From Sarcocystis neurona (lineage: Eukaryota > Apicomplexa > Conoidasida > Eucoccidiorida > Sarcocystidae): DNA of 64,000 bases. Both the position numbers and the translations under genes were made by a program. The notes under the pieces were generated by a model. It saw only the letters and a program-made list of their open reading frames with translations. It made no database searches and was not told the DNA's origin. Below, one piece after another: positions 48,601 to 59,720 of the stretch. Numbering within the stretch: the first letter of the stretch is position 1; every line of letters starts with the position of its first letter. Location of the stretch: assembly GCA_000727475.1 (NCBI GenBank), contig KL647300.1:1816276-1880275 (forward strand), read 5' to 3'.

Positions 48601-51600
48601 GCGTCGTCGCATGTGTCCACCGGTGCTGCCCGCGCCCGGCCCGTTGTACTCCGTCGGAAGAAGTTGTGGACGCACGACGGTCGCAAGCTCGTCTATCTAT
48701 TTAATATTTATCTATATATACATACGTGTATGCCTCTGTTGTATAAACACTTGCAAAGTGTCTCTTTAAATCTCTCCTGTATATACATATATATATACAC
48801 GAGACGACATATACGTATACATATATATATATGTGTATGTGTCATTTGTTCGGTGAGAGGTACACATATGTATGTATATATATGTGTATGGGTACCTGTC
48901 TTGTATGTATGTCTCTACTTCGCACCCATAGAGAGAGTAAAATAGAGAGATACGTAGAGATATGTTTATCATATATAAATATATAGATACAGGTATGTAT
49001 ACATTTATATATAGAGAGAGAGAGGGAGAAGTCGGAAGTTGTCGTAGACGGATTATATCTGCCGAATATATACATGACATACACACGGATGTATTTTTAC
49101 TTGCAGGGTGTTGGCGCACATCTCTTGTATGAACTTGGAAACGGTCCGTGTTTCCATATATATAAATGTATAGGTGCATATAGACAGATATGTATGTATT
49201 TATATCAAAAGAGAGAGAGACGCTGGCAGTTGTTCGTAGACGACTTACCTCTGCTGGTTTTGTACATGACATACCCGTACGTGTGTGTGTCCCTGGGATT
49301 CTCTCTGTCTCTCTGTGTGTCTTTAATATATCTATATCTATGTGTCTATGTATGAAGTAGATATTTCTATATCTGTATGCTTTTTTTTTGTATGCGTACG
49401 TAAGTAGAGACACGTACACAAATATCACAGACGCGCTCCTCTGTGTGTGCCGGGAGCTGCGGGACTCACGCCTACTACATACTGCATGCACGTATATGTG
49501 TGTGTTACTCGTCCCGTCTCCCGTATGTTTTTATAGACATACACATGTGGGTCGGTGTCTACGTCTAGACACGTGTGTCTGTCTTTTTCTTCCCTTTCTT
49601 TTGCTTCCCTTTTCTCTCCCTCTATGTGTACGGTTGAGCAGACCCGCCGCAGTGCATGCGAGGAGAGGTCCACTTGTGTTGCTTCCCCCAGACTTCCATC
49701 CGGTAGCGGCGCGCAGGCGCCTGCGTCTGTCGTTTCTCCGCCATTTCGTTTTTTTCTCTGCTCTCAATTGTGCATGCGATCGCGCAGCCTCGTGGAGAAA
49801 AACAAACTCACAACACAACACAGACGTAGGCCTCTGTGCGTCAAGACTGCGCGCCCGCTTTTCTACCCCCACGCCAGCAGCCCTCTCCCGTGTACGCCAG
49901 AATACACATATATATATATATACGTAAATAGATGTATGCAAATATATATATATATATATGTAGAGAGAGAGATAAGGTCTTGTCTAAGCATTTTTGGTCG
50001 ACGAGAGAGAGGAAACGTGCATACCATTTCTCTGCGCATCTCCAGGCGCCTGCATGCTCGTTCCCCTGTCTATATATATATACATGTATGTGTGTGTATA
50101 TATAGAGAGAGGCCATTGTCGAAGCGGTGGATCAACAAGAGAAAAAGGAGGACACTTTCACAACTCGTCGCTGCCGAAGACCTGCGACGTAATACCCACG
50201 CACTGTCGGTCCTGCTCGAAAAATTTGTCTCTGGCCGGGGCTCTCTGTCTCTCTGTCTCTGTGTGTATGTGTGTGTGGGTCGACGTTTGTTGGACTTTGC
50301 ACCTCCTGTTAAGGACTGCGATGGTCTTGCGACTGTTGCTGCATCATTTTCCGTGGGGTTTTTCTTTGTAAAGTAGAACTACTTCTCTTGCTGCTGATGC
50401 TGCTGCTGCGTCGAAACTGCACAGAGGCAGAGAAACAGAGAGATAGCCGCCGCGCTCGACGAGGAGGAGGAGCAGCAGCAGCAGGGGGAGGAGCAGGAGG
50501 AGGAGGAGAAACATCCGCCGGCGTTGACGCACTTGCCGAGAAACTTCGTCAGCAAAAGTAAGTCTTCCACATCAGCATATGTATACATACATACAGGCCT
50601 TCCATGTCTAGACGCATATATATATATATATATATACGTCCCCATGTATAAACTTCCGCCCTCTGAACGTAGACATGTGTACATATATATATATTTATAC
50701 ACGTATGACGCTTCTTACATCTAGACGTATATACCTGCATATGTGTGCATACACTTATAGCGTGTATATATATATATATATATAGATATGTATACACGCG
50801 TATAAGCATCCCACATCTACACGTGGAGATATATATACATATAGGTGTATGTAATCCAGTGTGTACAATATGTGGTCGTGTTTCATGAAGAGTATATTTC
50901 TCTGCCTTTCTCTCTCTATCTCTCTTTCTCTTTAGACTTATATATATGTGTATATTTAGAGAAGTGTGTATAGTATATATATATATGTATATGAGTAGAT
51001 TTGTATATATAATGCAACTGCATTTCCTAAAGGATGATTCTATTCGTCCACAGGTATATATACGCATATATAAATGTTTTTATGTGTGTAGACGTGGGTC
51101 TTATATATATATACACGTTATATGAAGGACCGATTTACACACATACGCATACACATACACAGATATATATATATATATGCAGAGAGGGAAGCATATGGGT
51201 TCGTGTGGATGTCTTCATATTCCTGGTAGCTTGCGCGGGCGAATGTGGCAATACAGGATCGTTGAGGAGGAAGATAGACGCCTGATGGACGATTTATTTG
51301 CCGGTTGCGAGCGGCCTGCGGACTACGTGGCATCTTCGTCCTCCGCAGCCGCAGCAGCGGCAGCAAAGAGCAAAGATGCTGCCGCGGCAAAAACGCGTCG
51401 ACCTGCTGCTGGAGGTCCGTTTTGCCCTCTCGCGTCCGAGCTGCGTCTCCACTGCTGCAGCTGCTGCTGCCCCACGCTGCCTTCGTCGTCCCGCATTGCT
51501 GCTGCGGCTTTTCTGCTCCTCACCGTGGTGTCCTGCTGGCCGATAGCTAGGTTGCTGTCTTGCTTGTGCTGCTGCTACTCTCTTCTTGCTTCTTGTGCTG

Positions 51601-54600
51601 CTATCCTCTTGCGTCTGCTGCAGCTGCTCTCTTGCTGCTGCTGATGCTGCAGCACGCTTGCGTCTGCTGCTGCGGCTGCTGTCTTCCTTCTGCTGCCGGT
51701 GTTGGTGTGTTGCTGCCGTCGCTGCCGCTGCTGGCGCCCTCGTCCTGCTGCTTCTACTGCCACCCTGTTGCTTCTGCTGCTGCGCTCTTCTGTCTGCTGC
51801 TGCTGCGTTCTGCTGCTGCTGCGTTCTGCTGCTGCTGCGTTCTGCTGCTACCGTTTTGCCAGCGCGTCTCTGCTACAGGTGCTTCGTTGAGATACCTGCA
51901 CGCTGTGCGTTGCTGCTCCTTCCCGCCTGCTGCTGCCTGCCACATGCTGCTCCTTCCCGCCTGCTGCTGCCTGCCACATGCTGCTCCCTCCCGCCTTCTG
52001 CTCCTTCGCGCCTGCTGCTGCCTCCCACACGCTGCTCCTTTCCACCTGCTACTCCTTCCCACCTGCTGCTTCTTCCCACCTGCTGCTCCTTCCCACCTGC
52101 TGCTCCTTCCCACCTGCTGCTGCTTCCCACCTGCTGCTGCTGCGCACGGGTCGGAGCAGATCGGCACGCCGCATCCCGCCACCTGGTGCGCGCGCATGCA
52201 ATAGGGTGCGACCTTTAATATGTACGCACATATCCACGCACATGTATGTATATACGTTTGTGTACATTATGTGTATCTCCGAGGTGTACATCTATACGCA
52301 TGTGCTGTCCCAGATGTATGTGTTTCCATTTATTCGTATATATATACAGATGCGTGTGCGTGTGGGTACGTTATTCTCAACATGTATATGTGATACGTAC
52401 ATGTATGGATTTATATACCGACAAGTGTGTATGCCTGTACCTGTTGCATGCGTTAATTTTCTCTCCATACGCGCACACGTGTATGGACCTGCAGAGCAAC
52501 CAGTGCGTTTTGGCATGCGCGTGCCACGTCGTAGGCCTTTGCCTGTCTGTTGGTTGTCTATCTGCGTGCTTGCATGCGTTTCCTCAGCCTGGTGTTTTCA
52601 GCAGCACTGTGTGCATGCGACAGGGGACAGCTCATCTTTTGCTTTCTCTTCCTCTGCTTCTTGCTGTGTTTTGGCTGCTGTGTCTGCTGCAGGTGATCCC
52701 CTCGATAGCGTGTCGCTGCGAAGTTACAAAGATTGTGAAGAATTTGCGTTGAAGTTGGGCCGGCATATTCAGATGAGCCCGGTAGGTGTGGTCATCTCTC
52801 TCGAAGGGGAGGGGCGGAGGGAAGAAGAAATTACATCCATATGAAGAATCCACCCATGTAGAGAGTATTCGCGTGTGACACAAGCAAGTACATACGCAGC
52901 TGTCTGCATGCGGTGGTCCCCTACGTCGTAACAGAACCGCAGCAATATACGGCAGAGACGTGTGTGGGCAGACAGCACGGACAGGAGGACGCATACAGAG
53001 ACAGCGAGACGCACGGACGGAGGGACGGCGCCGTCTTTCGAGAAGGGCAGACAGAGAGACGGAGAGTCGTACAGGCGCACACGCATGCGGAGACGCGCAT
53101 GCAGCGAGAGACGGAACCCAGGTGCATGCAGAGACACACGCAGCTGCACAGAGACGCGGGTGCTGACGCGCATGCAGCGGGCGAGACGGAGACAGAGAAG
53201 AGAGACACGAAACGGCGAGACAGGGAAGTGGACAGCGAATGCGAGGAAGACAGGTCGAGACACACACGGCGAGCAGGAAGTCCGGAAAGTTGATATATCG
53301 GCAGAAATGTGGAGAGGAGGAGATACAGGGAAGAAAAGACGAGGAAAAGGACCTTTCATGATGAACGGCGCCGCTTACGAGCCCCTCTCTCGATTTGTAT
53401 ACATACACATATACATGTGTATGTTTGTATACATATATGTGGATAGTTTGGTTATATTAATACGTTTTTGAGAAGAATAGACGAAGCGAGGGAAGACTTT
53501 TTTTCTGTAGAAATAGGTAGGACGGTACTGCACGTTCTTCAGATACTCTGTATCCTTAATATACAAGGCAGCCGGTCCTTTCTTTTCCTTTGTTAACGTA
53601 TACAGGCGCCTGTCTGTGTTTGTCGAGATTTGCGGCTACTCTAAAGGAAGGCGTCGTTTGAGTAGATGCCGTGCTGCTGCTGTTGTGTGAGTGGAACAAC
53701 GCTGTGCTGCGCTGCAGGCGAAGTCACCGGCGTGGCTGCGCTTCCTCGATTTACTCATCAGCGACTGCGCTGCTCAGATGGAACTCAAAGTAACTTCTCC
53801 TTCGCGACGTCTCGATGCCTCTTCCTCTTCGCTTCCGCACTTTCTGCTTTTCCTCCTCCTCCTCCTCCTTCTCCTCGTCGTCGGGTCCTCCCTTTTTCTG
53901 GCATTTTGCTGTCGTGCACCCTCTCAGCATGCGGGTGGTTCTCTGTCTTGTCTTCGTCGCTTTTTTATTCTTTTCTGCGTCTTCTACTTCTTCGGGTCCT
54001 CCGCGTTTTTATCTCTCTGACGATTCTCTCGCGTCCTCACAGCAGCACGCTATTCGTTCGCTTCCATCCTTTCGGTCCCTTTCTCGCTTTTCCTCCTCTT
54101 CTTCGTTTTCTTCTTCTTCTCCTCGTCGTCATCCACTTCGTTTCGTTGTGTTCTGCGTCTCCTCCTCTTATTATCCGTGGGTGTGTTGGTCTCCCAGGCG
54201 GTCATTCTCGCGTCCTTTCTTGCATTTCTCCTCCTATTTCTCTTCTTCTGCCCGTCCTGCGGCCGCTTCGCATGCCTTCAAAAAAATCCGCCTCCTCTTC
54301 GTTCTGCTGCTCACTGACGCAGCACGCACTCTCTCGCTCTACGACCACCACCCCTGCGCGCCGACGTCCTCATAGCAGTATACCCATTCATATATATATG
54401 TATAAATATCCACTTGCACATACGAGGATGTAAATCCTGTAATACTCGTAGATACATATAATTGCAAATTATACATATATATATATGGACGTAAACAGAG
54501 ACACATACCTCTTTCTCTCTCTACATATATGCAGGTTATCTCCAATTGGGTCTAGATGCATGTATGTAGATAAATGTCCTTCAACACGTATGTATATGTA

Positions 54601-56307
54601 AATCTAGTTATACTTGTACATTCTCATATATATATATATATGTACACATGCGTATGTAGATGTATCCGTGTATTATGTATATATATGTGTACGTATATTG
54701 TGCGAATGTAGTTCTCGGTGGTTGTGTGTGTGTGTGTGTACTTTTCTGTCTTTTATATAGATCTCCTTATTATATATCTGTGTACACACATAAAGCTTTT
54801 GTACATGTAGGTGCCGGGCTCTTCCTGCGGGACGTGGTGAGGGTATGTAGAGGAGACGCACAGATGCGTCTGTTCAGGGACGGGCTCATCAGTGCTTTGC
54901 AGCCGTCCGCGTCTCTCGATACTATAATATATATATGTAATATTTGTATGTATATGTATGTACATGTGTATATATATATATGTGGATGTATGTATATTAC
55001 ATGTTTATTTTGATAGGTTTGTAGTGAAAATCCAGAAAGGACACGTACAAACTCTTCAGAGGCATACAAGTTTGTATCTCTGTTCTTCTCATTGCACGTA
55101 TATACGTATTACGCGTAAACTCATACATATATATATATATATGCCTGTATATTTGTATGTATAGGTGCATTTACCGTGGTGCCTCCCTGGGTGTATACAT
55201 GTATACGTATTTATTTGTATGTATAAGTGCACACACACTAGTGCATGTCTGTATATACATATATATGTGTATATACGTGCGTACCGACTAAAGTACTTGC
55301 TGTCCTAGATATATGTTTGTGTTTATGTGTATGTAATTAACTGCGTATCTGTGGATATATATGTATACACATGTGTCAACAGACGCATCTGCGTATGTAT
55401 GTGCGTTCGTTGTATTGTTTGCGGGAGGGGTTGGGGAAGGGCAGCACTGCAAAGGAGGCGGTAACGCTGCGGGAGTGTGGGGTGGCAGTAGCTGGTGGTA
55501 ACTGTCGAAACAAATTTAGCAGCTGCGTAAATGCGAGCAGCGCGCACTTTGTACTGCTGCTCCAGCTTCGTCAGTGCCGTTACTGCCGCTGGTGTTCCTG
55601 CTCGCCTGAAGCCGCTGCTGCTGTTGGCGTTCCGCAGCAGTTTTGCTGCTGCTGCTTCTTCGTGCTCTCGTGTTATAGCCTCCTGATGTTGTTCCTGCTC
55701 CTCTTCTTGCCTCTGCTGCTGCTGGTGCTGCATGTGGCTCGCTGTCGTTTTCTTTGCTCCGTCCACGTTTTCCGCTGCCACTGCCGCTCCGTGGCTACTG
55801 CTGTTCTGCTGCTGCGTCAGACGCTGGTGTTCTCCGTTGTGCTGCGTCTCTCTGTTGCCGCCGCTGCTGTGTTTATCTCTCTGCGGTTGCTGCTACTGCC
55901 ATCCTCGTTTCTGCGAGGCCACCAGTCCTGCTGCTACTGCTGCTGCATGTCTTCGTCGCTGCCGATTCTTCTGCTGCTGCACAACTGCTGCAGTTGATCA
56001 TCTTCTGCCGAGCCAGCGTGCCTCGGTTGTTTCTGCTGCTGCGCTGTCGCTGCTGCTGCTGCGGCTGCTGTTGTTACCGCTGCTGCTGTTGCTGCTACTG
56101 CTGTGACTGCTGCTGCAGGACCTCGTGTCGCTGTTGAACAAGTTGCAGGCGAAGATAGCAGCACGAGAGAAACAAGCAAAGCAGCTCGCGGAGAAGAAGA
56201 AGAAGCCCAATACAACAAGCGGCAGCATTCGAAATTACAAGGATGAAATTGATTTAGTCTACGGAGATCTGTCTAGTGAAGAAGAGGAAGAAGAGGAAGA
56301 CGCATAA
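45661..56307 (+). CDS. EIF3J: Eukaryotic translation initiation factor 3 subunit J
   Basis: Loosely attached eIF3 subunit that helps load mRNA and the scanning complex on the 40S subunit and acts in recycling. Seven exons join in phase: 45661-45673, 47875-47967, 50425-50557, 51257-51414, 52693-52781, 53718-53789, 56119-56307 (TAA), giving 248 aa against about 260 in animals. The protein starts MASWEDEADDLL, like the acidic Trp-containing start of eIF3j. It continues through an Ala/Gly-rich stretch into ALAEKLRQQK and VEEEDRRLMDDLFAG, then the helical core LRSYKDCEEFALKLGRHI, SPAWLRFLDLLISDC and MELKDLVSLLNKLQ, and ends with a Lys-rich segment, DEIDLVYGDLSS and an acidic tail. The core and tail layout is that of eIF3j/HCR1. 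The ATG context is AAGATGG. Introns of 0.7-2.5 kb hold repeats only. Exon 3 contains triplet-repeat coding and is the least certain. Confidence 0.93.
46610..46900 (+). repeat. (ATGT)n/TATATG microsatellite, EIF3J intron 1
   Basis: Nearly 300 bases of GTATGTATGTATAT units, alternating 10- and 14-base periods. It is open in several frames as Tyr/Val/Cys/Met runs. Confidence 0.95.
47050..47370 (+). repeat. Four-copy ~90-bp tandem repeat, EIF3J intron 1
   Basis: Units centred near 47085, 47195, 47260 and 47350 share TATATATGTGCTC, then ACTGTTTCTCTTCGTGCAT and a TA run. The second copy has TTTTTTCTCC and the third lacks the TGTGCTC part. Confidence 0.8.
47875..47967 (+). CDS. EIF3J: EIF3J exon 2
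   Basis: 93 bases, phase 1 at both ends, acceptor CGTTGCAG, donor GTGCGC. It encodes DEADDLLQQAEREQQ and an Ala-rich helix. Confidence 0.85.
48140..48435 (+). repeat. ~20-bp pyrimidine minisatellite, EIF3J intron 2
   Basis: About 15 units of GTCTCCCCCTCTCTTCGGT with variants (CCTCCGC, CCCTCTTGCCC). The + strand is almost entirely C and T. Confidence 0.9.
48930..49275 (+). repeat. Duplicated ~185-bp segment, EIF3J intron 2
   Basis: Two diverged copies end with AGAGAGAGA.., a GTTGT.CGTAGACG.. TTA block, TCTGC.G, then TACATGACATAC. They begin around 48930 and 49120. Confidence 0.6.
50425..50557 (+). CDS. EIF3J: EIF3J exon 3
   Basis: 133 bases, acceptor CTGCACAG, donor GTAAGT. The GAG/CAG repeat is read as Gly/Ala in the joined frame; the alternative Glu/Gln frame does not fit the flanking phases. 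It ends DALAEKLRQQ, which runs on into exon 4. Confidence 0.82.
51257..51414 (+). CDS. EIF3J: EIF3J exon 4
   Basis: 158 bases, acceptor AATACAG, donor GTCCGT (weak). It encodes VEEEDRRLMDDLFAGC, then a Ser/Ala run and KTRRPAAG. The phase matches both neighbours. Confidence 0.88.
51545..51890 (+). repeat. CTG tract, EIF3J intron 4
   Basis: Interrupted (CTG)n immediately after exon 4, ending in a repeat of TTCTGCTGCTGCTGCG. Confidence 0.8.
51910..52145 (+). repeat. 17/34-bp minisatellite, EIF3J intron 4
   Basis: Tandem CTGCTGCTCCTTCCCAC units (17 bases) at 52050-52145, preceded by a 33-34-base unit with CTGCCACATGCTGCTCC. Confidence 0.85.
52693..52781 (+). CDS. EIF3J: EIF3J exon 5
   Basis: 89 bases, acceptor GTCTGCTGCAG, donor GTAGGT. 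It encodes DPLDSVSLRSYKDCEEFA and KLGRHIQMSP, the start of the eIF3j helical core. Confidence 0.92.
53718..53789 (+). CDS. EIF3J: EIF3J exon 6
   Basis: 24 codons, acceptor GCGCTGCAG, donor GTAACT. It encodes AWLRFLDLLISDCAAQMELK, continuing the helical core. Confidence 0.93.
53800..54370 (+). repeat. Pyrimidine-rich tract, EIF3J intron 6
   Basis: About 550 bases rich in TCCTC, TTCTTC and CTTTTC on the + strand. It is not a clean tandem array. Confidence 0.7.
55555..56118 (+). repeat. CTG tract before EIF3J exon 7
   Basis: Interrupted (CTG)n over about 550 bases, ending in the CTGCTGCTGCAG acceptor of the last exon. Confidence 0.8.
56119..56307 (+). CDS. EIF3J: EIF3J exon 7 (3' end)
   Basis: 62 codons and TAA, acceptor CTGCTGCTGCAG. 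It encodes DLVSLLNKLQAKIAAREKQ, a Lys run, DEIDLVYGDLSS and an all-acidic terminus. Confidence 0.95.
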   Translation, partial: DLVSLLNKLQAKIAAREKQAKQLAEKKKKPNTTSGSIRNYKDEIDLVYGDLSSEEEEEEEDA

Positions 56308-57278
56308 AACAGTCTTCCTCTGAAGAGTCTTGTAGACCAGTTGTTTTTCATACATAATGATGCGCCCTTCTGTGTACGTGGACGTATCAACCTGAAAACT
56401 TCGTTGTTTTGTAAGGAAAAAGTTACATAAATCCATATATATATATATATGTATATATATACGTATATATATACATATATATATATACATACACACACAC
56501 ACACATTCTGAATACATATATGTATATATATATATATTTATATGTATGTGTGATTTTTTTTTCCTGCCTATATATATGTATACGTGTTGTCCGTACGTGT
56601 GCATGGGCTACGTAATTGTGTTTATATATATATATATGTATATATACGTGTATATATTGTATAGATACAAATATATAGAGATATGTGCATATATATGTAG
56701 CTATCCATGCGTGTGTAAATAATATATATATATATATGTATATTCTCTGTGTGTGTGTGTAATTCATTTTATATCTGCATAGGTGTATATATCACCTAGG
56801 TATATGCCGACATGTATAAGGAAAGACGGACATACCCGTATATATGTATATATATATATAAATATGTGCACAGATATATAGTGATGCAGCTGTATATATA
56901 TATATATATATATGTATGTATATGTGCATTTTATATATGGAAAATATACATATATATATATATATGTATATCTGTATGTTTTTATGTAAACGTGTCTCTT
57001 GTGGAAGTCTCGTAACTGTTTTGGACGGAAAGAAGTTGCTTCGAGGCGTCTGGGGATGACTTTCGAAGTTCTAGCGAGGAACTCATTCCTTTGGAAATTA
57101 GAAGAACGGTGCGTAGGCCTCCGTCGTCTCAACAGAAGTGATATATTAGCCATGGGACGAACTTGTCCACCACGTACAACGCGACCCCCGGGCTCACACC
57201 TGCCGTGAACAGAGAGGTCTACTTTTGTAGCAGCAGTTTATTTCTTTCTCGCTGTCTGCTTGTCTGCATCGTTGAAAG

Positions 57279-57634
57279 TGGAAGTGAGAGGGACGGGGAG
57301 ACGTTCTTCTGAGAAGTTCGACAGATTCCCGTGGGAGCTAGAGCCCGTCGGTGCTGCAGCAACAGCAGCAGCTGCTGCTGCTGTGGCAAGGGGGGAGGGG
57401 CGGCTCCGGCTGCCGTTACAGCGCCGCTGCTGCAGCTGCTGCACCGCGCGGAAGGAAGCCGCAGAGGAAGTTCGACGTCGGGTCACCAAGAGCCGAAGAG
57501 GAGAAGTTTTTAGCAGAGACTTGTGTGCGGAAAGGAGAAAGGAAGAAGGGCAAGAAGGAAGGAAAGGGGATAAAAGTGACCGAATAATGAAGCAGAAGAA
57601 GTGTGCGAGGAGGAAGAGCCAAATGTTTAAATGA
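57279..57634 (+). CDS. Possible exon, unknown protein
   Basis: Open + strand frame of ~118 codons after a pyrimidine tract ending GTTGAAAG, running to TGA. It reads VEVRGTGRRSSEKFDRFPWE, then an Ala run, then a strongly charged stretch (KEAAEEVRRRV, FSRDLCAERRKEEG). The charged stretch looks protein-like. The opposite strand is also open here, so the strand is uncertain. No family is recognised. Confidence 0.3.
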
Positions 57635-57909
57635 AGAAAAGAGAGAACCAACGAAGCGACACGCCGGCTGCACGTGTCAAAGCGTTACGCGCCAAACTGC
57701 CTATCCACACACACCCAGCTGAACTCCACTTCTCTATCTCTCTCTATATACATGTATAAATCTCTATGGTGGTGCAAGGGTGAATATACACAGGCTACAC
57801 ACACATGCGTACAAAATTAATGAATTTTTCTCTCACTGTCTGTGTGTGTGTCTGTGTCTCGCAAGCACTCTCACTCTCACTATCTCTCTCTGTCTCTGTG
57901 TCGCGCTGT

Positions 57910-58100
57910 AGCAAGAGCCGCAGCAGCGTTCACCAGGGAAGGGCAGCAGCAGGGGAGAGAAGGGAGGAGGCAGCAGGAGCCGACAGCGCGTCTGCACACG
58001 AGCCGCATCTACGTGAAGTTCCTTACCGAGGAACTGCACGCGCTATCCTTCACGGAGGACAACGCACGCCTGCATTCCCTGGCGATTTTTACCCAAGGTG
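57910..58100 (+). CDS. Possible exon, unknown protein
   Basis: From acceptor CGCTGTAG to donor GGTGGA (weak) at 58101. The second half reads TARLHTSRIYVKFLTEELHA, then SFTEDNARLHSLAIFTQ, an amphipathic helix-like stretch free of repeats. It ends in phase 1 and can join a frame starting after CCAG at 58351 (GEDLGQVYQTPVAHAV). No family is recognised. Confidence 0.4.
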
Positions 58101-58351
58101 GACATCTTTCTGTGTCTTAATAGTATGCTCTATCTACGCGTGTACAAATGTCTGTCTGTCTGCCCGTGTGTGAATGTATGTAAGTGTGTGTCTCTGTGTG
58201 TCTGCGTAGGCTCGTGCATATGTGTGTTGAAGTTAGTGTATGGTAATGTATGTGAGAATGTGTATGTGTGTATGTGTGTGAATGTATGGAGATGCGTGTG
58301 AGTGTATGTAAATGTAAATGCGTGACGCCCGTCTGTGTTGTTGAATCCAGG

Positions 58352-58450
58352 GGAAGACCTGGGTCAGGTGTACCAGACTCCTGTCGCACACGCTGTGCGC
58401 GGGTTTTTTCACGTGCGTGCCGCCTCGTCACGATACCCTGCTGACGCTGT
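58352..58450 (+). CDS. Possible exon, unknown protein
   Basis: Follows acceptor TTGAATCCAG and continues the phase of the 57910-58100 candidate with EDLGQVYQTPVAHAVRGFFH. A second frame (KTWVRCTRLLSHTLC) is also open. The donor is unclear, so the end is approximate. Confidence 0.3.
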
Positions 58451-58689
58451 GTCCCCACGTGTTGGACGCCCGGACATGTGTTGGTCTGTCTCTCTGTCTC
58501 TCTCTTTTTCATGTAAAAATACACACATGTTTGTGTCTGCCACACACACACACACACACAAGCACAGAACGACGCAGAGAAACTGGCGTGTAGCTCCTCC
58601 TGTGCGCGCAGGGGATTTTAAAAAACAGAAATTCCGTGCAGGTGTGGGCGTGGAAAAAGCACTGGTGCAACGATACCTAGTTCTCCTTC

Positions 58690-59165
58690 TCTCCCGATAG
58701 CACCATGCTGCAGCTGGACTTGCCTGGAAATATGTATGTCAGGAGATTCAGGAGTTTTTTTTTCTCTCTCTGTCTCGAAAACGATCACCACGCAGATCAG
58801 TTTACCTGAAGATATTTATGTCAGCAGATTCAGTTTTCTCCCTCACCCACTCTCGAAACAACCAGCGTACAGGTCGATTCTCCTGGAAACGTCTGTGTCA
58901 GGAGATTCAGTCCTATCGGACCAAAGCGACAACCGGGCACTTTGATTCGCCTGAACTTCGATTCAATTCTCTTTCTCTCCCTCGAAGCGACTACCAGGCA
59001 GATCGACTCGCGTGGATATATATATATATATATATGTCATAAGATTCAGTTCTCTCTCGAAACGACCACCGTGCAAGTCGATTCGAGTGGGAAGATCTCT
59101 GATCTCACGAGACGTCTTTGTCTCTCCCTCTCGACACTGCCATCGTGCAGATCTGTTCGCGTGTG
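58690..59165 (+). repeat. Degenerate ~75-bp tandem repeat, six or seven copies
   Basis: Units share GATTC.CCTGGAAA, TATGTCAGGAGATTCAG, TCTCGAAACGACCACCGTGCAGATC. Copies start near 58705, 58798, 58876, 58943, 59007 and 59080. Divergence between copies is high, so the array is old. Confidence 0.85.
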
Positions 59166-59489
59166 TCGTGGCCGGGTGGATGGCTGTGTGCCGACACGAA
59201 GACCCGCCTCGCGCCATTACGTGTTCCCTCGTGCGTGTCTCCATCGCAGATTGGCAAAGGGTGATGGGCATGCATCAACATGTAAATCTTTGAAAGCAGT
59301 CCGTTCGTGAGTCGCCAGCTTCTGCAAGACACACAGACATGTGTGACACATGCGCAAGAAGGTTACTCCTCCTTCTCTGCGGTTTCTTGGACGACGGTGA
59401 CATCTGCTGCGCTTTCTGCTTCTTCCACCTCTGCGCCGCCGTCACGACGGCTTTTTCTGCATGTACAGGTGGAGACATCAAGAAAACAG

Positions 59490-59720
59490 CAACAACAATA
59501 TACTGCTAGAGGAGGAGGAGACAGCAACAAGCAAAGTACCTTGTTAGAAGAGAAAGAAGCAACAACAACAGTGTACCGGCTCACGGAGAAGGAAGCACCA
59601 ACAGCAGTATGCTGCCAAACGAGAAGAAAGCGGGCAACAGCAGAGTACGGAGAAGGCAGCGCCAACAGCAGTGTATCGCTAGAAGAGAAGGAAGCAGCAA
59701 CAGCCGTCCTGGTAGCGTCC
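59490..59720 (+). repeat. ~40-bp tandem repeat with an open coding frame
   Basis: Units share GAGAAGGAAGCA.CAACAGCAGT.T. In the frame 59466-59801 they read EEKEATTTVYRL, TEKEAPTAVCC and EEKEAATAV, ending LRPARCCFLRR then stop. It may be a coding repeat or a non-coding one that happens to be open. Confidence 0.65.

Noticed and set aside
50110..50245. Candidate EIF3J exon reading RRTLSQLVAAEDLRRNTHAL
   Set aside because: Its inclusion breaks the phase between exons 2 and 3, and the peptide does not belong in eIF3j.
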